NCBI GenBank assembly: GCA_018806985.1
Contig: JADANN010000443.1
Span: 4,028,667-4,092,666 of the forward strand
From: Angiostrongylus vasorum
Lineage: Eukaryota; Nematoda; Chromadorea; Rhabditida; Metastrongylidae
Direction of reading: 5' to 3'
DNA: 64,000 nt
The translations under genes and the position numbers were made by a program. Shown here piece after piece: positions 52,575 to 64,000 of this stretch. Each line of letters opens with the position of its first letter. The stretch's first letter is position 1. Under the pieces are notes generated by a model. It ran no database searches, was not told the DNA's origin, and saw only the letters and a list, made by a program, of their open reading frames with translations.

Positions 52575-53800
52575 TTTTCGCCAGTGTTAAAGCAAAGCTG
52601 TCTCCATCAATGCACCAAGTTCCCAAATCTTCAAATAGACTATCTATTGGGTAACCAACGGAACTTGTCGACGACCCAGTATCATCGTAAATGTATTAGA
52701 GCCTAACACATTCAACTCATGCTACTTTTTTTGATTCGCATTATCTCAAAACGTATTCTAGCAATTGTCATTTCAAGTAACATATAACTCCCGACACTTA
52801 AATGTGCGTGGTTGCAACAACTGATGACTTAATTAGGAACTAAATGAGTTGAGAACATGATATAGATCTTGCTCTGTCGCCCACATGCCACATCTTGCTA
52901 TAGTTCACCATGCATTCACACTGCTGTCAGCGTTTGGAAGTGTTGTACACCTAATGGAGTGTCTGCTCGTGTACTTCTTATACTCCTCCACTCCACACGA
53001 TTACTATGATTCATCATAGCGATTGGAACGAAATAAGAGTCAACAACCCGTCAAATTCCCGGCCGATGAACTTATTCGAAAGGAGTTTATCTTTTTGAAA
53101 ATCATTAACTGCAAGGGAATAACTTTACATGGACCACGCCTAACATAACGTCTGCGCCGGACAAGTGGACAAGATGTCTACTGAGCACAAAAAAGTGGTG
53201 TAAGAAACTCTATTTAACAAGATCAAACTCTAGAAATGAAATGCATAAAATGTAATACACTCCGTCCACTTTGCATCACCGCTCCCTCGGATGCATACCA
53301 TACAATGAATCTCACGCGTTATACGTTTAAAAATTTCACTATAACTTGACACTGGATGTTCACCACGGTTGTCTGAAGATGAACGGCGTAATTAGTTTTA
53401 TACACAGTGAAACACCACTCACAACGAACACTATAGAAGTCAACCATAAGGTCTGCTACCACCTTCCGAATTATCTGAAATTTTGGCAAACACTGCGAAG
53501 AACAAGCGCGTCCATCACACTGTCAAAACATCAACATTGTGACCACAACGAAGAAGACAATGAAGCATAGTGCGAGACACACATCTATAGATAAAAACAG
53601 AACTCACACTATTACTACCAGCATAAGTAAACTCATCCTTTCAAAAAGATTATGACCATCAACTGTCGAACTGCGCAATGCCGCATTGCGTAACAAATCA
53701 CCATCCACCAGAGAACAAGACAAGAACATAAGGGAAGTTTGCACATATATGGCTTTCTAGAACTGTTCAGCTTACCTTCAATTTCATATTTAAAAAGATG
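52575..53800. other. No recognised feature
   Basis: No gene or repeat was recognised. Confidence 0.4.
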
Positions 53801-53805
53801 GATGG

Positions 53806-53841
53806 ATAGGTCGTCGAAAGCGAATAGGTCGTCGAAAGCAA
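53806..53841 (+). repeat. Two-copy 18-bp tandem duplication
   Basis: ATAGGTCGTCGAAAGCGA followed directly by ATAGGTCGTCGAAAGCAA. Confidence 0.85.
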
Positions 53842-53844
53842 ATA

Positions 53845-54610
53845 GAGTCTGTCTTGAAAGTCAACGTTATATGCTTGGTCATGGCCCACAGGGAAAACAT
53901 GCTAAGTTCCCCTCAACACTTTCACTTGTCCTTTCACTAAGAGCTCAACTTCGCCCAAGTAGTGATAGGTTCGGAAATAAACTACATGCCCAGCAAATAA
54001 AACTAACATTAGCATAGTAGCGACAACATGACTCATCCACGACTCAGTTCCCTTCTGGCTTGTTTCTTTTATTGCATAAACTGGTTCTTCTTGTATACAA
54101 CCGGTTCTTTCTCTGCCACAATGCCATTTGACTAAACAAAAAGAGTAACCTACACCGTACCGACGAAGATGCTGACAAAATATCTCAGCTGTACAAACAT
54201 AGACACATGCGTCCTGATGTGATGCATCGATTATTGCAAAGAAGGTACAATATGGTATGCTGCCGTTGACAAGTATACTAAGATTTTTGCGATGTGGGAG
54301 TCATTTGGGATGGAATTAATACTGTATCCTTCACACGGTTATCGTCAAAAAAAACCCGCATTGTCTACCATCACAATCATTAAAAAATTAGGGTTCATCG
54401 CAATATGTTGCTTCCACGACAAAGCTGGTTTATCCACTGCAGACTCTAACTTTTGCATCAATGCATTGACGACGAAACAAGCCATATCTGGCTCATGTCG
54501 TCTGGGGAAGGTAGGAGGTCATGTCTCCCATACACTACGGCCTTTTTGTTCACTTATAATTCTCCGTATGGCTAAACTTTCCAGCAATTCGATAGTATAT
54601 CTAAGTCCGA
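53845..54610. other. No recognised feature
   Basis: No gene or repeat was recognised. A 108-codon plus-strand frame at 54292-54618 has no motif. Confidence 0.4.
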
Positions 54611-54611
54611 T

Positions 54612-55730
54612 GTTATAGCATCCATTCACCTGTATCACCTGTCACCTATAGTCCCGGTGATCGTCGAGGTGACTCAAGCAGGGCGCCAGCAATCTTCCAT
54701 TTTTCCCTGTCGCGTGCAAGAGTAGTCCAGTGGGTTCTGCTCGATCTAGGGACTCCTCGAGCATCATATCTTTCTTCTAGGCTCTTCGTGAAGAACTCTG
54801 ATCACCAGGTCGGTGGTCTTTCTGCAATACGTTTGACATCCCGAGGAATCCAGTCACTAACGGCTCTTGTCCATCGGTTGTCATTCATACGCATTATGTG
54901 TCCGGCCCATCTTATCCTCGACTGTTTGGCGTACAGAACGGTATCTTTGATTTTTGATCGTTGACGCAGGTCGGCGCTTCGGATCCATCCCTTACTTGTG
55001 TGAAAGGGGATACTCCTAGGATCGTCCATTCGACTTCGACGTTCACAGCGTTCGATAACGCTGAGTGATCTTTCATCCTGCTTACGCAGCGACCAGGTTT
55101 CTGACGCATACGTTAGGGCAGGAAGTACCGTTGAGTCGAAAAGGTGGGCACAGAATAGGGGTGTTCTTTTGTCCTCTTCACTACCTCGATGCTCTTGATA
55201 GGTTATTAGGCCGCTCGTTTCCTTCTGCTCAACTCTGGAGCTAAGCCATTCATTATGTTGATTTCCCGACCCAAATAGATATAACTGGAGCATTCGGAAA
55301 CATTCCCTCCATTGAGCGAGAATGGAGCATACGAAACCAATCCTCTCCTCATGAACATCGTTTTTGTGAGATTTAGTCGAAGACCAATCTTTCCACAGGC
55401 TTTGTCAAAAGTCGGCAAGCATTCGTTCTGCTTGGCTAATTTTTTTGTGTTATAAGAACGATGTCATCAGCAAAGCGAAGATGATGTAACTCTCAACCAT
55501 CGATTTTCACTCCCATATTATCCCATTCCAATGTTCGCATGACGTTATCGAGAGTCGCGGTAAATAATTTTGGCGAGATGGTATCGCCTCGCTTAACTCC
55601 TCTTTTGACGTTAATGTTAATATCGTTGTAGAATGGTGATATCTTGGTTGTGAAATTTTCTGTAGCGATCCATTAACTGGGAAAAACTCTAGCCTGCATT
55701 TAAAGATGTACAAAAACTTCTGTTCGCACT
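54612..55730 (-). mobile_element. RTE-clade retrotransposon, 5'-truncated
   Basis: Minus-strand copy of the same RTE family as at 31700-32425 but longer, beginning inside the reverse-transcriptase palm and ending with the GGTGACAGGTGATACAGGTG tail. The PLE-B 3' end at 55905 and the leader-like segment at 55985 are on the other strand, so they are separate insertions. Confidence 0.85.
54800..55690 (-). pseudogene. RTE reverse transcriptase
   Basis: Contains GVKRGDTISPKLFTATLDNV, an in-frame TGA, then the catalytic box HHLRFADDIVLIT (Asp pair encoded by the complement of 55463-55468, both intact). After a frameshift come KIGLRLNLTKTMFMRRGL and SECSSYIYLGREINIMNG, then LTYASETWSLRKQDERSLSV and RIRWAGHIMRMNDNRWTRAV. 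Frameshifts near 55440, 55300 and 55010 and a stop near 54802 make it a pseudogene. The endonuclease is missing. Confidence 0.85.
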
Positions 55731-55904
55731 GAGTGCATCAGCTAATTTGAAGGCCGCTGCGAGTATCAGTATCACTGTTGTAGTTGCACAGCAAAAATTA
55801 GTAACTCATGACATTTCATTACTATGATAGGATAAAAGGAATGGCATGCACAAGCAGTGAATTCATCGTGTTCTGACAACGTGTGTAAATGCAAACATTA
55901 CATA

Positions 55905-55975
55905 AGCTCACTTTATATCAACTATCTTTGCCGAGGTTTACAGAAAGTTGGTCTTTTGAGTTATTACATAAGCTC
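55905..55975 (+). mobile_element. PLE-B 3'-tail fragment
   Basis: TATATCAACTATCTTTGCCG, AGGTTTACAGAAAGTTGGTC and TTTTGAGTTATT match 34550-34602 almost base for base. Only the last 70 bp or so of the element are present. Confidence 0.65.
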
Positions 55976-55984
55976 AACTCCCAA

Positions 55985-56350
55985 CGGTTTACTGCTCCAT
56001 CGTGGCTAGGGAGGTGTTCCTAGGTATCGGGCTGCGATGTACAGCGGGCAGATCCATCCCTCCGGCATGGTCTTCCAAGCTGAAAAGGAGTCCGGCGTTT
56101 CCATCAGGAAGCCGAGCCAAGAGTAAACCAGTACCAGCATTCACCACCGCCCTGGTATGAAACTATTCGCATGGTGGCAAATCTCCCTTTTATCCATAAA
56201 GGCGGTGACTGCTTGGGGCAGACTTCGGCCAGGCTGACCACAGGACTCCAGTGAAACACAATGGCTAAACCAGTAAAACTCGGGAAAAAGGAGAATATGC
56301 GCACAACCAGCGAGGATGGACCGTCCAAATATCTAAGTAAGTACGTAATC
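55985..56350 (+). mobile_element. GC-richer segment, possible retroelement 5' leader
   Basis: Base composition rises clearly against the AT-rich flanks. Near the right end an ATG opens MAKPVKLGKKENMRTTSEDG, a basic start resembling the leader region of RTE-type elements. This assignment rests on general familiarity with such leaders, not on a match elsewhere in the window. It could instead be an unrelated exon or repeat. Confidence 0.3.
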
Positions 56351-56354
56351 TCAA

Positions 56355-56685
56355 CTCTTATTCTCATAACTTATTACTTAAAATTCTGATATCGAACTCA
56401 AAAAAGTGCTAGTTAGTTAGCAATCTCCACTTTTTACATCTAGAACTCTCGGCGCACTCTGTAATCATCACAAGCCTCTACCTATTCAAAGTCCGCTTCT
56501 TGTACCTAGTATACAAATAAATAACTACAATCATTCCAATTCAATAGTGCTCTCAACCTAAAATCTTCATGTAAAACTTTGCAGCGTACTAATTCTACAA
56601 ATAACCCTTCCTGTGGTAATTACTAAAGCAAACTAAACCAAGGCACTTACTGATTTTTTTTTATTTCATACAACTTGTCATCACA
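56355..56685. other. No recognised feature
   Basis: No gene or repeat was recognised. Confidence 0.4.
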
Positions 56686-56689
56686 ACTA

Positions 56690-56950
56690 CTGTGCTGATC
56701 GCAGCACTTCTTGCATTAGATTCGCCTTCCTCGAGTTCACCGTCCACGAAGATCTCCGAACATTCCGTATGTTGTTTCGACTACTGCTTGAGCATTTCAT
56801 CTTCTTCATGAATGTTGTAGAGTGCTGGTCGAGTCGATACTCTTTACAATCTTGGACACATTCGAACGGAGTCCCTCGTGGATTCGTGAAGAGCGTTGGG
56901 CGTGGGTAGAACTGGCACCTTGTTTCTTGATGGAATGCATCACTAGCCAC
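56690..56950 (-). mobile_element. SINE-B copy, head missing
   Basis: CTGATCGCAGCACTTCTTGC, TTAGATTCGCCTTCCTCGAG, GTCCACGAAGATCTCCGAAC, CTACTGCTTGAGCATTTC and GAATGTTGTAGAGTGCTGG match the complement of the family. The right end stops before box B. Confidence 0.65.
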
Positions 56951-57132
56951 CACCACTTTGTTCATTTAACTCAAACACAAATAAACACCTGCAGTGAGCT
57001 CGTGTATTCTCACTTCCCGTACATTGTCACAGTAGATCCTCGATCTCATCTTTTGCCTCCTATGTGGAATTCATTATCGGAAGTTCACTGTCTATTTAAA
57101 AGGCACCACAAACCAATCGATTAAAAGCTTTG

Positions 57133-57330
57133 TTAGATCTGTAATAAACTCTCATAGAAATTCAGTCGACCATTTGAATCAGTGGATTGACCATTCATAC
57201 GTTTTTCATTCATCGCGTCATGAAGATCATAGTGTATTAGTCGACGCTGAACTCCAACGATATCGCTGCCGTTTAAACGCAGTGTCTTCCCATCTCCAAG
57301 CACAAACCGATGAATATCTGGTCTTTTCAA
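57133..57330 (-). CDS. Coding-like open frame, unknown
   Basis: The minus-strand frame reads DIHRFVLGDGKTLRLNGSDI, then VGVQRRLIHYDLHDAMNEKR and SNGRLNFYESLLQI with a stop. Codon use is coding-like. A possible acceptor (AAAAGACCAG) lies just before DIHRF. The plus strand is also open here, which weakens the case. No family was recognised. Confidence 0.25.
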   Translation of the reverse strand: MKRPDIHRFVLGDGKTLRLNGSDIVGVQRRLIHYDLHDAMNEKRMNGQSTDSNGRLNFYESLLQI

Positions 57331-57359
57331 GGGAATATGAGCTCATCCTTTGCTAACAC

Positions 57360-59061
<1,702 letters not shown>

Positions 59062-59064
59062 GCA

Positions 59065-60105
59065 TGCCTTCGAATGCTCTGTTCCATTCTACTACGGAAT
59101 GATATTCAGTAAGGTTTTGTATATTTACTCTGACGACATCTCACGTGCTACGACATATACCCTCATCCCGAAAGCTACAGTAGACTGTGCTGTAGCACCA
59201 GTATATATCGTCAGGTTCTTTACACCTAGCTCAACAATTGGTCTGCCGTCGCCCGGTTATGTGGCACTGTCAAAACTCACACTATACATAACTATTGTCC
59301 GGAATTACGCACTCACTCGATGCAGTGCTCCGTTTTTTCGTGTGCAAAACTTCTAAATGTTGTATGCGAGTTAGTCTTTTCAATCCAATATTAATGAAGC
59401 TCACTAATGTCAAGCAGGCCCTATGAAAAAAACCTGAAGTAATACTGATTCCTCTATTTGTTAAGAACGTTAACAAAGGCATAATATTCAACAAAGTCAG
59501 ACTGCCAAAAGCAATGCATACAATTCCAAGCACAACAGTTTAGGAAATGACGTAGGCATCACCGTATGTATTGCTAACCGTTCCCTGGCTAAAGCCTAAA
59601 ACATCTTATATTATAGGAGCAGATTGAGTGAAAGACGTGGATCTGCTGATCACAAGATTCACGCTTCCTCTTCCACCAGAACATTACAGAATGTCAGTCG
59701 ATTTGGCCTTCGTCCACAGTTAAGCATTGGACATGTTGATCCTAACTCGTATGACATCCGATGACGATGCCATGTCATTTGCCACAATTTCAAAAATATT
59801 GCCGCAGTCAGATCAGAATCAGATAGCAGACTACGTCATATGTACAACTACTTAAATAGGGCAGAATAAGCCCATGACGTCACCTCCACAGTTGAAAGAC
59901 TGCGAAAAACCTGAAAAAGAAAAGAATTTCAAATGACACAGTTGTCTCTAATCAAATTCCACATCTGCAAGAGAAATCGCACGTACAGCAATAAACAACC
60001 AATCATAATAAAAATTAATAATGAGAATTCAGCATTGCTAATAATAACAGTAGAAGTGAGAAATGATAATAAGGCAGTAATAAAAATAATAATAATGATA
60101 ATAAT
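59065..60105. other. No recognised gene
   Basis: The last 60 bp become progressively TAA-like before the large array. Nothing else was recognised. Confidence 0.4.
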
Positions 60106-60106
60106 G

Positions 60107-61208
<1,102 letters not shown>

Positions 61209-61259
61209 GCAACAATAGACAATAATAACAAACGACAATGAAAAATAAATAGTAACAAT

Positions 61260-61650
61260 AATAAATGGTATTTATCTATTTATTTACATGACCCGTCTTC
61301 ACGTCTACTGTCCGGATCCCAGCACTTCTCACATTCGATTCGCTTCCTCGCATCCATTGTCCACGAAGATCTTCCAACTTTACGTGTGGCTTGAGTTGCT
61401 GCTTGAGGATTTCCATTTCATCTCGAATGTCGTAGAATGTTAGTCGAGCAATTCTCCCTGAAGTTCTGGGATAGCCGGGCTGGAGCGTTCCCAAATGGAT
61501 TGCGAAAAGTGATGTTTTCCCAGACAAGTCCGGTACCAATTCCCCGACCTCGGAGGGGTGAGAGGAACTGGTTGGCCCATAGCGGAATCGAACTAGCACT
61601 ACACTTCCGATGACGGACATCACTAGCACCATGCTATCCACCTCCTAAGA
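61260..61650 (-). mobile_element. SINE-B, full-length copy
   Basis: Second well-preserved SINE-B, read on the minus strand. A box A-like TAGCATGGTGC (two changes) and box B AGTTCGATTCC lie near the right end. The body matches 5265-5620 throughout (for example GTCCACGAAGATCTTCC and TGGAGCGTTCCCAA). The 3' tail ATGTAAATAAATAGATAAAT points toward the TAA array, about 50 bp away. Confidence 0.75.
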
Positions 61651-61654
61651 TTGG

Positions 61655-63670
61655 TAGTAGCGACAATAATAAGCAAATTATTGAAAAATAATAACTGATA
61701 CCTACAGATAGAATAGATAACTTACAAGGGCAATAACTACAATAACAAGGAAATGAGTAACAGTATTAATTCATAACAGTAGTAGCAGTACTGATAATTT
61801 TACAAAACAGTGAACTAGACAGGAAAAAAAAGAAGAACTGCCATATCACCACCATATTCAGTACATTTTTCAATTATTAGGAACTCCATTTCAAACCAAT
61901 AATCATCCATTACCACCTAAAATATCAGTGGTGGAAACGATGACGAGCCGAAGTGGTTGTGCTGGAACACATAAATCTTTTCTCCACTACTGCATTGATC
62001 CCTTACGAAAACATGCATCCAAACCCTAGGTCAAGAGAGACTGAAGTTCTTAAAATCTCTTGAAAAACTATACCCTGACAGCGCACCCATAAGGCAGACT
62101 TTCCTAGCATTAAATCGCATTTTACACGAACACCGAGACCACCATAAAGGATGAGACCAATGCATGCGTGCGTGCGCCGACCAAACCCCATGGATTGGCT
62201 TCGATGTGCACTGTCCTCAGTTGTTTATTCTTTCGCAAAAATTTTGCTTGCTGCACTGCTCTGTTTTCAAACGATAGCTTACCAAGCACAAGTTGTTTCG
62301 GACCTGGCCCTTGAGAAACCATTCTCTACAATTAATTGTTATCAAAAATCATTTCCCGTAGTTTCCGGAACCAGTTTCTAAATTCAAGCCTAGCGCAAAA
62401 GGAAATTGGTAGTCTCAGCGATCGCTAGTCTGTCTATATCTCATTGTCACATTCGGTCAGAATGCCATATCTTCAACCATAAAACGCAAAGCAAAACAAA
62501 CCTGCTGTTGCTTCGTAGTAACTCTCCCGATAATTCGAACTAAACAGAAGGACCTAGAATTTTACGTCACTTTTCATACAACGTGAAGAAAAGAAGAGGA
62601 ACGTAGAACACTGAGTGAAACACAAAGAAAATTCAATAAGCAAGTGTGAAAAACCAAATGACATTCAAAACAAAAAAAAAAAACTCATTGAAATCATCGC
62701 GAAAAATAATCTCATAATTTATTCCGACAATATGATTGATATACAAAAATCTGATTTCGAAATCGAAAAAACCTAGGCGCAGATGCAAAGCACAGCCATT
62801 TGAGGTCAAAATGCAGCAGGAAACCAGAAATTTGTACAGAGTTACGCATGAAAATACACAAGGAGAAAACTCGCATCATCATGCCGAAACTTGTTCGAAA
62901 GACGACTTATTCTTAAAACTCTTCAAGTGCAGTTGAAGCTGGCATCCTGTATCTCAGTGCATAGAATGTCTGATTCAAAAACAGAAGCGAAGAACGAAAC
63001 TCGACAGTGGCAAATATACCCGATGGAAGATATAACCGAAGCTAAGACGTCAATCTGAACCATCGAATAGGCCCAAAACAATTCACTGCACTTCTAGATG
63101 ACCTTGTTTGTAATTCAGAAAAGGGATGGCGAAGAGGAGTTATAGATAGGACTGGTCTAAGGGGGATCAGCTATAAGTGGGAATGATATTGTTGATAACA
63201 CCCCCATAACTGGCCTGATTTCAAATTTCGAACAAAGAGAACTACATTATCTACTTCAACCTTCGCAACCGCTGTTAAATCTATATTGTTGGAAGCAATC
63301 ATTAAATATATATGAGACCATTTGCAAAACTATAACCGCACTAGTGAACAGAGAACGAAGAGAATGAAGCCGTCAGCAAGATTCGATGCACAGCCTCTGC
63401 GGCGGAAACCTGTATAAAAATAAAACCAGTGATCTAAATTTGGAACAACAAAATTCTTGAGTAGGTGAGTTACAAAAGTTCACCCTTATCACAAGTATCA
63501 ATAGTCTAAAAATAAATCACCAGACGTACCGTATATTACTCCTCACAATCTACAGAACAACAGCAGCTTGCAAATTCCGATACGAGGAGATAGAATCGCG
63601 TAATGCAGCAACATTCGAAGTAGGGAACCCGTAGAATATGTAAACAGCTCGTGAACAAACAGAAAGCCTA
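61655..63670. other. No firm feature
   Basis: About 2 kb without recognised repeats. At 62190 (+) an ATG opens MDWLRCALSSVVYSFAKILL, then AALLCFQTIAYQAQ, which looks like a signal peptide. The minus strand has a GTAAGC donor-like site in the same place, so the strand is undecided. If the exon at 63674-63846 is real, part of this is its 3' side. Confidence 0.35.
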
Positions 63671-63673
63671 TGC

Positions 63674-63846
63674 TCACATAGCAAGCAGCTTTCGTATCCG
63701 TTGAATTTCGGCAGTGAGCTGATCGACTATGGCCGTTCTTTTAAACCGTCGTGAATCACGCAATGCGAAATCGGCGAGGTGAAACTGATCCAGCAACGAG
63801 CCGTCGACTGATGTCTCACGACATAACTCTGACCATATGGTACTAT
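63674..63846 (-). CDS. Candidate terminal exon, unknown protein
   Basis: On the minus strand the consensus-like acceptor GCGTCATTTCAG (just right of 63846) is followed by an open frame reading STIWSELCRETSVDGSLLDQ, then FHLADFALRDSRRFKRTAIV and DQLTAEIQRIRKLLAM, to a TGA at 63674-63676. Third positions are mixed and the last 35 residues look helical and charged, as in a real C-terminus. Earlier exons would lie right of 64000. There is no signal peptide or membrane segment, and no family was recognised. Confidence 0.5.
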
Positions 63847-64000
63847 CTGAAATGACGCATGTATATATAACTCCAGGGGCCAGAACCTGCCTAAGCATTG
63901 CTTTCTATGCAAAATTTCATGTAGAGTGTATGAAATATCGGTGCGACTTCATCATGGTTATTTCTAAGAGCTTAAACAAAACATTCCTCATTCAGAAAAA

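Noticed and set aside
62003..62380. Signal-peptide gene on the plus strand at 62190-62380
   Set aside because: The minus strand is equally open with a GTAAGC donor-like site, and no second exon was found. It is mentioned only as a possibility.

Overview
This window is gene-poor, repeat-rich, AT-rich animal DNA, most likely from a parasitic nematode of the strongylid (hookworm) type. That attribution rests on the kind of RTE-clade and Penelope-like retroelement proteins present, on short exons with nematode-style T-rich CAG splice acceptors, and on dispersed tRNA-derived repeats. It is an inference and no species is assigned. There are no prokaryotic genes, operons or CRISPR arrays.

The window is mainly layered mobile elements. 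(1) Penelope-like elements (PLEs): a 2.5-kb reverse-transcriptase plus GIY-YIG copy at 45586-48060 (-); a second family at about 24300-26200 (-); an inverted head-to-head pair at 33009-34609; a GIY-YIG copy at 7964-8830 (+); and many 3'-end fragments. (2) RTE-clade non-LTR retrotransposons: 44900-48556 (+, interrupted by the big PLE), 31700-32425 (+) and 54612-55730 (-). (3) One mariner relic at 24000-24195 (-). (4) Three tRNA-derived SINE-like families, named here SINE-A, SINE-B and SINE-C, with Pol III box A and box B sequences. (5) A family D of about 200-bp modules that resemble PLE termini and often occur as inverted pairs. (6) Microsatellites, including about 1.1 kb of uninterrupted TAA and 133 bp of AT.

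Three insertions can be bounded by target-site duplications read directly from the sequence. The 2.5-kb PLE sits inside an RTE endonuclease region (13 bp). The inverted PLE pair was inserted as a unit (12 bp). A composite of tandem plus inverted SINE-C units also appears to have been inserted as a unit (12 bp). PLE 3' ends and family D modules carry a hammerhead-ribozyme-like core, CTGANGA-A-hairpin-GAAACGT. In the better copies the flanks pair as a helix I.

All retroelement proteins seen are broken. Both readable PLE reverse transcriptases have lost the first Asp of the YxDD box, and the GIY-YIG domains carry frameshifts or stops. Host coding content is slight: a signal-peptide first exon at 10795-10887 (-), candidate terminal exons at 63674-63846 (-) and 3032-3203 (-), a one-TM small ORF at 37987-38259 (-), and a few weaker coding-like stretches. 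None could be assigned to a family.
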